Of a DNA stretch of 64,000 nt, positions 55,011 through 64,000 are shown piece by piece. Origin of the DNA: Sceloporus undulatus (Eukaryota > Chordata > Lepidosauria > Squamata > Phrynosomatidae); NCBI RefSeq assembly GCF_019175285.1, contig NC_056525.1, forward strand, positions 137,479,752 to 137,543,751, given 5' to 3'. The notes under the pieces were generated by a model. That model was not told the DNA's origin. It did not search any database and saw nothing but the letters and a program-made list of their open reading frames with translations. Within the stretch, counting starts at the first letter, position 1. Each line of letters starts with the position of its first letter. A program made the position numbers and the translations under genes.

Positions 55011-55429
55011 TTCATGTTTCACTAGTCCTGCTGGGAATGGAAGACATTTGGACATTCCTCCTGGACAAAAAAAAAGGGGGGGTTGAAATGGAGGAAAAAA
55101 GAGAAGGTCTGCCCCCCCTGCTCTGAGGATAACTGCTGAGCCCATAGAAAGTGGGGTGTGTGGGGGGACCCTCTTCCCACTCCTCTCCCCAAATGAACAC
55201 ATGACCAAAACTTTTTTTTGGGGGGGGGTCTTTAGACAATCCTCCCTCCTCTCCCCTTCCTTTGAGAAGAGTCTCCTCTTCCTGACTCTCTCGGGGGACA
55301 GCAAGACCTGAATGGGCTTTTCGAGTCTCCAAACTGGGTTGGGAGAAGTTGGGCCCCTAATAGACCACTCTTTCTTTGGTCCTCCCAGCCATGTTAACTG
55401 CTCTCCAAGGGTGACCGGATGTCCTCCTT

Positions 55430-56170
55430 TCACAGGACATGTCCTTCATTTCAACCTTCTGGCCAGTAGAAATTCCCAAATGGTCCTCCCTTTGGAGCAT
55501 GACAAAGAAGCATGGATTTATATTGATATGAGTGTTTTTTAGCTTTTCGTACATTCTGCAGTGCCTTGTCCTCCTTTGCAGTTTGGACAGCTGGCCACCT
55601 TGACCCTGACCCATGGGGACTCTGTGGATGAGACATCTCCAACACATGCCCTCCACTGCTCTGCTCAGGTCCTGAAAACTCAGTCCTGTGAGCTCCCTTA
55701 TTGAGTCTATCCATCTGATGTGCTCTCGTCCTCTCTTTCTACTTTCCTCCACCTTTCCTAGCTTTATTATCTTTTCTAATGAGTCATGCCTTCTCATGAT
55801 GTGGCCAAAGTATAATAGCTTCAGTTTGTTCGTCTAAGCTTGCAGGGAGATTTCAGGGTTGGTCTGTTCAAGGACCCATTTGTTTGTCTTTTTGGCTGTC
55901 CACAGTATCATCAGTGCTCTCCTCCAGCCCCGCATCTCAAATGAATTGATCTTCTTCCAATCCGCTTTCTTCACTGTCCAGCTCTTGTATCCATACATGG
56001 TGATGGGGAACAAAATGGCTTGGACAATTCTAATTTTAGCGCTCAGGTGTATTTCTTTACTCTTTAGAATCTTTTTTAGCTCTTTCATGGCTGCCCTTCC
56101 CACTCCTAGTCTTCTTCTGATGTCTAAGGGTGTGAATTTGGTCCTGCTGGGGTCTTTTCAGAATGAGGTA
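55430..56170 (-). mobile_element. BovB-like LINE, 3' end, minus strand
   Basis: On the minus strand the C-terminal part of the RT polyprotein is visible: LKSKEIHLSAKIRIVQAILF, YGYKSWTVKKADWKKINSFE, MRGWRRALMILWTAKKTNKW, then RHDSLEKIIKLGKVEESRKR and GREHIRWIDSIRELTG. A 3' region follows (WRCLIHRVPMGQG in translation). Several frame breaks. A related 3' fragment lies at 58740-58860. Confidence 0.85.
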
Positions 56171-56904
56171 GAGGCTTATTAAACTTCCCAGATGGTCCCA
56201 GGTACAATTTGCCTGCTTGCTGTGCGTGCAACACTTCTTCTTAAGACATACCTTTTCCTTCCCAGAGCACTTTGGGAATTTTCATCTCTTAGGAGAAAGA
56301 AGTCCACACTGAGAGACTTGCTGGTTAGCAGTGTGTGCAGAGGCACACACTTTTTGCAGAAAAGCAATGCCCTGGAAGTGGAGGGCAGGGGAGGGCCCTG
56401 ATATTCCCTAAGTTTGTACAGTATTTGTATAATATAGGGCTCACCCAGGGCCTTAGGCACTTCCCTAAGTCTTTGGGAATGCCTACTGCGTGGATGACTT
56501 GACCAGCCTGTCATCCCAAATTTCCCTTTGCTGATTTCTCACTAATTTCGTATAGGTTTTCACTTTGCTCACTCCAGAAGAGAGAAAAAGAGAGATGGGC
56601 AGTGCTAATGGCACTGGTGGAGAGAGCATATTAGGATGTGCATGCAGAAAGCAGGCGGCATGGTCCAGTCATGTGGAAAGTCAGCAGCAATTCTGTTTCT
56701 CAGTTTCAATGGGAATGCAATGCTTTATTCACATTAGAAAGTGTCTGCCTGGGACAGAGAAAAGATGGCAACATCACACCTATTCCTTTCTGGCGGTCAG
56801 GGTGAGGAGAGTTACTGATTTTCAGACTCTCAAGGTACAGTTTGCACCATTGCTTCCCATTTGCCTTTTGTTTGTTCCTCACTGTTTGCTGTTGTTTCCA
56901 TATA

Positions 56905-57130
56905 CCCTAAAGGCACCTGATCCTGTCTGATCTTGGAAGCTAAACAGGGTCAGCCCTTCTTAGTACTTGGAGAGGAGACTGCCAGTAAATACCAGTTGCT
57001 GTTAGGCTATATTTCCAGAGGAAGGAGCTGGAAAAACTACTTCTGAGTATCCCTTGCTGAAGAAAGCCCTATGAAAGTCATGGGGTCTCCATAAGTTGAC
57101 AGGTGACCTGAAGGCACATACACACACATG
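56905..57130 (+). mobile_element. 5S rRNA-derived SINE
   Basis: ACCTGATCCTGTCTGATCTT, GGAAGCTAAACAGGGTCAGC (5S A-box region), TTAGTACTTGGAGAGGAGAC (C-box region) and AATACCAGTTGCTGTTAGGC follow vertebrate 5S rRNA closely. The body then shares its 3' portion with the tRNA SINEs (GGGGTCTCCATAAGTTGACA, TGAAGGCACATAC). Not a functional 5S gene because of the substitutions and the SINE tail. Confidence 0.85.
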
Positions 57131-58300
57131 TGTCCCTTGCTCTTTGTAAAGCTCAGGGTAGATTGATTTTAAATCACTGTTTAAAGATGATTTAATCGAT
57201 GTTTTAAATTATTTTCTTATTTTGTGAACTGTATGTTTCCTGCACAGATGTACTTTAATAGTATTTGAATGTGGACAACAACTAAAGCATAGTAGTTTTC
57301 AAATTTAAAAAAAAAACCTCTCTATACTAAGAGGATAAATGTCTTTGATCATGCTGCCTACATGTCACTTTCTCTACTACAGAATGATGCCTGCTTCCAG
57401 ACAGTGGATACAATGGATGGATTTTTTTTTTGGCAGTCTCTGTACACATGAAGGCATAATGAATAAGCCAAATGATATGTAATTTTGGCAACTAATCATC
57501 ATATAATTAAATGCATTGTAGAACTGGTAACAGGATTAATAACAGGGATTGGTGTGTTGGACGGTTGAATAATTAAAATTAAAGTTGAAGACTAGGCAAG
57601 GGGTGCTGACCATTTACCATACACTTCTTCCTCTCCCAACAGCAAGTTCTCCTCAGGGGGCAGTTCTCCTTGGGGGTCAGGGAAAAAGATCTTGGAACAA
57701 TAATACACCTCAGAAAAATCTATGAAATTAATGGGGTTGCTTTAAGTCAAGGCGCAACTTGAAAGCCCATACTTCGATTTTGCTTTGCATGCAAAAGCTG
57801 AAACCCTGGAGAGCTGCTGTCAGTCAGTGTTGAGGAGGCTGTGGTAGATGAACCACTGGTTTGACACTATAAAGCAGCTTCCCATTAGTATTATCATCTC
57901 CACCCCCATCTGTACTTAAATTTTCGCCCCCTTTCCTTGCTATATATGTGGTTGGGGTAGTCCCACATTTAAAAACATCTGCTTTCACCTACGCACATTA
58001 AAAAGACATTTGCTTTCACCTAAATAAAATTTGAACCTAAGCAAAATTGTACCAGTTACTTCTTGCATGTCCTGGTTCAAACTGTGGGGGGAAACCACTT
58101 TCAAGAATTAACCTCACCATCCTCCTCAAAGGTCTGTAGTTTTGTGTAGATGTGGATGCTTAGCTTACTCTTTTCAGCAATTTTATTTTGATAGCCTGTG
58201 GTTATCAGTTTCTTAGACTACTAAAGCAAATTCTTTACTGAATATCTACACTTATAGTTACTTTAGCAGCATAAATGATATTAGTTCTGTGTCAATACCT
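57130..58300. other. SORCS2 intron 1, nothing recognised
   Basis: AT-rich intron without recognisable genes; only short homopolymers and, at 58323-58370, a (TC)n(TG)n tract. Confidence 0.5.
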
Positions 58301-58854
58301 TGTTTGTTAGTTTCATTTTGTCCAAGATTTCTCTCTCTCTCTCTCTTTCTGTGTGTGTGTGTGTGTGTAGATTCAAAGGGATGGCAGAAATTATGCAATT
58401 AAATATTTATGTGACACAAACACACACAAGAAAATTAACCTTTTCTCTGCATTTTATTGATAAGGAGTTGGATCTGGACTACATTAGTCATGCTTTAGTC
58501 ACATTCAGATAAATGAGACTTGGAATTAGGTTCCATGTAGGCTGTGTATTGCTGTGTGCTTTTCCATATTTGCAATTACTATTGTCTTAGTTTTCCTTTG
58601 TAAATTTCCATCTTCATTTTCCTTTGTAAATTTGCATCCATTCATTCTTCCTCTGCTGAAAATGTGCAGCCATCCAAGTGCATGCAAAACCGATGGATGG
58701 CTACATGTGCAATAATGGTCATTTGTAGGAATTTCTGATGTTGCTGTTAACTGCCCTGTACTTGACTCCGGCTCATGGCAACCCTGTGGATGAGACACCT
58801 TCAAGATTCCCTGTCCTCCATTGCTCTGCTTAGATCCTGTAAATTCATACAGTT

Positions 58855-59072
58855 GGAGCTTGGTATCTGTGGGGGATCTATTCTGGACCCCGCTGCAGAT
58901 ACAAAAAATACTGGACCTCAAGGCCTGTTGTCCCTAATGGCAGTGTGACTTCTAATATGGCTGCTAATGTGGCCATGCACACAAACCACCATTGGGGACA
59001 ATGGGGCTTGCTGTATGCAGGCGCTTAAATTTGCAGATGGCCAGGTTGCGGATAATGAAACTCCACTGCATA
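58855..59072. mobile_element. Tigger-like MITE
   Basis: CAGTTGGAGCTTGGTATCTG to GCGGATAATGAAACTCCACTG; the interior has GGGGGATCTATTCTGGACCC. Inverted ends partly decayed. Confidence 0.6.
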
Positions 59073-59164
59073 TGTGTCCCTATCACATGCTATCCGACAG
59101 GAATGAGGAGTATTTTAATCATGTACACTACATGGTGTATATCATGTCTCAGGAGTCCTGTGTG

Positions 59165-59380
59165 TGCATGTGCACACCTTCAAGTTGCCTGTTGACTTAG
59201 GCAACCCCATGAATTTCCTAGGGTTTTTTAAGGCAAGGAATACTCAGAGGTGGTATTGCCAGTTCCTTCCTCTGAAATATATCCTAACCGCTCCTGGTAT
59301 TTGTTAGTGATCTTCTATCCAAGTACTAACCAGGCTGACCCTGCTTAGCTTACAAGATCAGACAAAGTCTGATGAGACAT
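59165..59380 (-). mobile_element. 5S rRNA-derived SINE, minus strand
   Basis: Reverse-complement words of the 56905 element: CACCTTCAAGTTGCCTGTTG, ATCCAAGTACTAACCAGGCT, GACCCTGCTTAGCTTACAAG, ATCAGACAAAGTCTGATGAG. Confidence 0.8.
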
Positions 59381-60339
59381 GGCAGTGATGTCTAATTTAA
59401 GCCTCACTGATTTTGATAGAATTAAAGCATAACTAATTTATAGCATAATCCTGTACGTGTCCCTCACAAGTAAGGCTCACTGAGTTCAGTGAAATCTATT
59501 CTCAAGCACTGATGTCTGTTGTGGTGGGTACAATAGGTAGTCCTCCAGATGCTCTTGAACTGCAACTATTGGCTACCCTAGCTAGGACTGATGAGAACTG
59601 TACTCCAGCAATATCTGGAGGGCCATGGTTTCCCACTCCTGTAGTCTGTATCTAAATAATTAGGAGACATTCATTGTACAATCCAGTTTTCAAGCAGAAC
59701 AATTTCTTTTCATTTCACTTGCAAAGAAGGCACACAGAAAAGAGCACTTACCATCAAAATGTTGAAAGAAGAATTTGGCAGAGCTTAACATAAATGTGTG
59801 TGTTCTATTCATTCTTTCAGACAAGGAAAAGTTCTCTGCTTTGGCAGTTAACTTCTAATAATACTTTCCATGATATTATTCAGCACCGTTTTGAGCATAA
59901 TGTAATGTTTGCATAATATGTATGTATTATAGTCAAGTTAAAAAATTAAATTAAAATTTTAGTATTTTTGCATCTTACAAATATATTGGGTAGATTTATA
60001 TTATGTACAAAGTGAACAGAAAAGGATGTGAACACATAAGTATGAAGTAACAAATAATAATGGAAAATGTGGGGCTTTGCACACACGATTATGTAACTAA
60101 TTCAAAATCACAGTGTATGTTCTGATAAAAATAAAAGTTCAAAATATGAACAGACAAGATTAAATTTCAAGCATGCATTCATACTGTGTCCTTAAATCTA
60201 ACAATGAGTATCTGGGGGTGTGGAGAATGCTGTCCTGCAGGTTCACTGAAGCCAGGACATGAAGTGTGGTGGGGGAAGTTTGGCAGACCTTTTTTGAAAG
60301 CAATAGGGAGATCACAAGTCAGCTCTGTCCCTACTTGAC

Positions 60340-60590
60340 CCTGTAGATTCAAACTACAGGAAAAGAGATTCCATCTAAACATTAGAAAAAACATTCTGAC
60401 ACTAAGAGTTGTTCAACAGTTGAATATGCTGCCTCAGAGTGTGGTGGTGGAGTCTCTTTCTTTGGAGGTTTTTAAACATAGGCCGGATGAGCATCTGTTG
60501 GGAGTGCTTTGATGGTGTCTTCCTGCATGGCAGGGGGTTGGTGGATGGCTCTTGTGGCTCTTTCAACTCTATGATTCTGTAATTCTACCT
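60340..60590 (+). mobile_element. CR1 LINE, last 250 bp
   Basis: GATTCAAACTACAGGAAAAG, AAACATTAGAAAAAACATTC, GTTCAACAGTTGAATATGCT, AACATAGGCCGGATGAGCAT and TCAACTCTATGATTCTGTAA. Confidence 0.85.
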
Positions 60591-61739
60591 GGAACATTCT
60601 TTTTGGAGCCTACCATCTGCAGGTTGCCCACCTCTTTGGATCCTACAGTCTCCCCCAGGAGTTTACTCCCACACATTTTGTAGAAGTTGCAAATTGAAGG
60701 AGCTCCTACCATATCCAAAAAAATGCATCCCAGGTACATTAATATTGCCACTTTTTCTATGATCCAAGCTTGGGTCAACCAATTCTGCATTAGATAATAA
60801 GTGATCTCAGTATCGCTTTTATATTGTTCCATAGCTCGTGATTTGTTGTTATAAATATCACTTGAAATGCATAGTCTTGAAATGTGAACATGTAGGAAAT
60901 GAAGGTTCAGCTGCCTTTATTTGAATTTGAACTTTATAAATCATATATGGATCATCAAACAAAAGTTTACAAAGATTATCTTGGTTTTCCCTCCTCTTGG
61001 ATGTATTTTCTATGTGAAATGATTACATCTGTTAGAGTGCTATTCCTGTTGCTAGAACTGTATATATTTAAAAATTACAGTCTACATTTCTTTGTAAAAT
61101 AAACTCAAAGCAACTTGGAAGGAACAGAAAGATCAAGAAACAAGATGGGTAGTCATTAATTTGTTAAACAAAAGTTTGATGATGGAGGACATAATTTTAT
61201 ATAGGGACAGCAAAATAATGAAGCTAAGAAATAGCATGTGGAAGATAACAATTTAAGAAAGATTTTTCAGTATCTGAATATTTTTTTGTCCTCTGAAGTA
61301 AGTTTGACAAAGAAATTTTGAGTATCTAAAACAGGACTGGGCAAAGTGTGGACATGGAATACTATGTGGACCCCAAAGTTGGTTTTGTGGTCCCCAGTTC
61401 CCCCAGACCATCTTTTTTTCTAGCCAATGAGGGGATGTGTATCCCCCACCCCTATATTAACACTGGCTTAGGTTAGTTGTCTGGCTGTTTAACTGCAATC
61501 CAATACTGTAAAATATTTTTAAATATGAGTGGCTGTCTCAATTTACCTTTCTTATTCAATAAGTGTCATTTTGTTAACAAGGGCAGTAGGAAGGATTGGT
61601 TGCTCTCTTGCCTCTGACCATTGCAGAGCTATCCTATGAGCTTAGTAAAGCTTTTCCCACCAGCAATGAGGATTATGTGTAATAATCTCTAAAGAGGATC
61701 GTGAACAGTCATTACATCAGTGACAAAGACTACTGCTTG

Positions 61740-61930
61740 CCTAGTGGGTAGAGAGTGTTGGATTAGGAGCATGGAGAGACACATTTAAATTCTCATTCTG
61801 TTATGAAACACACTAGGTAACACTGGGCCAGTCACACACCACGTCTACCCTACCTGTCGTGAGGATTAAGAGGAGGATTATGTATGTTACCCTGAATCCT
61901 TTCTGGAAGAGTCAGTATAGAAATAAAATG
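61740..61930 (+). mobile_element. tRNA-derived or MIR-like SINE, decayed
   Basis: TAGTGGGTAGAGAGTGTTGG, AATTCTCATTCTGTTATGAA, ACACTGGGCCAGTCACACAC, CGTGAGGATTAAGAGGAGGA. The layout (variable head, then GGGCCAGTCAC) fits an old tRNA SINE. Confidence 0.5.
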
Positions 61931-62044
61931 TGCAATTATATTTTTAACGTGGTTGTTTCAGTTATTTATTATATTTATTGTTGATTCTTTTTCTCTTAAA
62001 TGCTTTAAAATGCTCTGTCATAGTTTGACTCATATCCAATTGCT

Positions 62045-62120
62045 CAGTTGTTGTTGTTGTTGTTGTTATTATTATTATTATTATTATCCTTTATTTATAA
62101 AGCGCTGTAAATTTACAGTT
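62045..62120. repeat. (TTG)n(ATT)n followed by GCGCTGTAAATTTACAG tail
   Basis: The same tail as inside the CR1 copy at 50898, here after a TTG/ATT microsatellite. The motif CTGTAAATTTACAG is a perfect 14-bp palindrome. Confidence 0.7.
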
Positions 62121-62129
62121 GATTTTTTT

Positions 62130-63500
62130 GACCAGACATTTCTTAGTCATAGCAGTGACCCATTGCAGAGTCAGGAAGCTTAGCATGGTGTTCTTGGGAA
62201 TGGGTAGGGAGCAATACTTCCGTATCCCACATACCTTTTATAAAGCTGTAGTCTATAGACATGCACAAATACACATACCTTGCTCGTTGGTTGTTTTGGA
62301 ACCTTGCAAGCTCTGACACCATTAGCATGTAGCACAATGGGTTTCCCACAGAATTATATTATCTTTTCCTCAATATACTGGATAGTGGCTTCTCTGGCTT
62401 AGCAGTGGCTGATATGATCCCAGAGTAGGACTTTAGTGGTGGTGTAGTACTAGAAATTGGGTGAAAATTAGGCCCCTTCAGGATGACTTTTAGGTGGGCT
62501 GGAGATGCAAGCAGTACTAAGGCCTCCAAGATTCACCTCCTTGCTGATGAATGATTTGTTCTCCTTTTGTATGGAGCAGTGGAAGGATTTTGCAGGTACA
62601 GCAGCCCTGTACGCTGGTGGTAACAGTGACAGTATCAGTGATCATAACCCCTTGGCTGTATAAAACTTATTTGGAAAAGCTGAGAGATGTCTGTCAAGTG
62701 GATTATTTATTTTTAAAGCATTTTTGCCTCATTCTTCAGCTACAAAGGCTTTAAAAGATCAATAATGACAGTTCCTGTTCTCAGGCTAATTAGTTTCTTG
62801 TAAGGAATTTGGTACAGCCAGTAATTATTACTATTCCCTTAAGACACTGAATCTGTTTTAAAAAAAACCAGTCAAAGAGGATGGAAAGGACTCACTGTAG
62901 AAATCCATGTGTAGTAGAAGATATCTGTAGTTACTGTGATATAGATCGTGTTACAGAGGTCCATGTTTTCATCTTCTAATATAATTTGTCTTAAACTATC
63001 ACTGCTGTTTCATAGGAAAAAAAATGCTCATTTCAGATATTATAGTCTTGAAATATATCTGCTTTGTTGGAAAATAAATAAACATCCATCCTGCTTTACC
63101 TTAATAAGTGTGACAGCTAAATGAAGATTGTTCAGAAAGCCAATAAACATCTGAAGACTAGATGCTGAGGGCAAGCAACAGGCAGAGTTGTTTCTTTAAT
63201 GCCCGGATTATGAGTTTTCTGGAGGCCTCTGGAACAAGATGCTCAGCTAGAGAGGTATCTGTCCTGATCTAGAATGGATGTTATTATAATTTAAAATGCT
63301 ATGCATTATGAAGATGAATGTTCTTTTATATTTTTTAAAAAAAAGCAATCAGAAAAGCTGATCTTTACTTTGGGATTAATTACTAATCTCATTATTTTTT
63401 AAAATTTACTTTTTAATTTGGCCATTTCCCTGTATAGATAGTTTGATGAGGTAATTCTTTTTTAAAAAAGAGATCAGTCTTCTCAGTGCACATTAAAAAT
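62130..63500. other. SORCS2 intron 1, nothing recognised
   Basis: AT-rich intron without a gene or clear repeat; the same is true of 63620-64000. Confidence 0.5.
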
Positions 63501-63504
63501 CATG

Positions 63505-63508
<4 letters not shown>

Positions 63509-63573
<65 letters not shown>
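63509..63573. repeat. (TC)n(AC)n microsatellite
   Basis: About 17 TC units followed by about 14 CA units, then a poly-A run at 63598. Confidence 0.95.
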
Positions 63574-63575
<2 letters not shown>

Positions 63576-64000
63576 TCAGGACTTTGCAAGCTCTTTTTAA
63601 AAAAAAAAAAAAAACCTTTTTTCCTGGCAAGTTTGCGAAGATTTCCCTATGCTTCTTCAGTGTAGCAAAATAGCAGATCCAGCATTCTTTCTCCGTCTAA
63701 GCAAAAGGATTAATGGGTCGGGTGGTGCAAAAGTACGTATTGAATGAATGAAGAATTCCCACCAGAAAAATCAGGCAATGAATCAAAGAAAATATCTTGC
63801 AGAGAAAATGGAAGAGAAAAATCATGTTACGGAATCTGCCATTTCTTTGAGAATCATAGCTTGTAGAAGTATTGCAGCAATTTCAACATCAAGTTGTATT
63901 TCAGAGTCAAAAATCCAGTTTGGATGTCTTGGTAAGTCAGGGAGATATTAGAGATTACTGCGTGAGCCCTGTCCTCACTGCAATCACGCTTGTTAAAGAA

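Noticed and set aside
56905-57015. Functional 5S rRNA gene
   Set aside because: Carries many changes from 5S rRNA and continues into a SINE body rather than a T-run terminator.
1-64000. Endogenous retrovirus or capsid-bearing element
   Set aside because: I found no paired LTRs and no gag, integrase or envelope-like segments; the RT fragments are BovB and CR1 LINEs.
1-64000. CRISPR array
   Set aside because: The tandem arrays have no unique spacers, and the window is vertebrate nuclear DNA.

Overview
This is a vertebrate nuclear window, almost certainly from a squamate reptile and most likely an iguanian lizard. That reading rests on the repeats: degraded BovB (RTE) LINE pieces, CR1 3' ends with the TTCTATGA tail, tRNA- and 5S rRNA-derived SINEs, and many Tigger-like and hAT-like MITEs. 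The host genes correspond to the block at human 4p16.1. It is eukaryotic DNA, so there are no operons or ribosome binding sites. I saw no CRISPR array, no tRNA or rRNA gene, and no endogenous retrovirus.

Layout. Positions 1-2000 hold a decayed BovB LINE interrupted by a striking GC-rich insert made of consecutive hairpins (220-543). Positions 2030-2940 are a polypurine/polypyrimidine minisatellite. KIAA0232 runs on the + strand from its internal exons (4250-4316, 8110-8191, the 3.3-kb exon 8502-11775, 13255-13363, 16757-16854) to its last coding exon (18465-18641) and a long 3' UTR ending near an AATAAA at 20919. Three additional open segments with compatible splice phases (about 14422-14617, 14807-14881, 15098-15196) lie in its penultimate large intron. 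The expected next gene, TBC1D14, is not seen.

CCDC96/CFAP184 (- strand, two exons, 28584 to 25206) and TADA2B (+ strand, 29190-29459 and 31935-32927) form a head-to-head pair. They share a 605-bp promoter built from three copies of a unit that carries inverted CCAAT boxes, GC boxes and an RFX X-box. One upstream copy also carries a duplicate of the CCDC96 start codon. GRPEL1 (- strand, four exons, 46923 to 39585) converges on TADA2B and has a CpG-rich promoter with CCAAT and NRF1-like motifs.

From 47.2 kb to the end is repeat-rich. It includes a probable false tandem duplication beside a 25-N gap. It also includes the first coding exon of SORCS2 (53782-54028), apparently frameshifted in this assembly and sandwiched between two related minisatellites in opposite orientation (28-bp units upstream, 21-bp units downstream). 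The last 9 kb is SORCS2 intron 1.

The genes are not one pathway: an axonemal protein (CCDC96), a SAGA-type histone acetyltransferase adaptor (TADA2B), a mitochondrial Hsp70 co-chaperone (GRPEL1), a sorting receptor (SORCS2) and a poorly characterised protein (KIAA0232). The strongest new structures are the triplicated RFX promoter, the inverted minisatellites round SORCS2 exon 1, the phase-matched extra exons in KIAA0232 and the multi-hairpin insert. All identifications come from reading the sequence against remembered families; no search was run.
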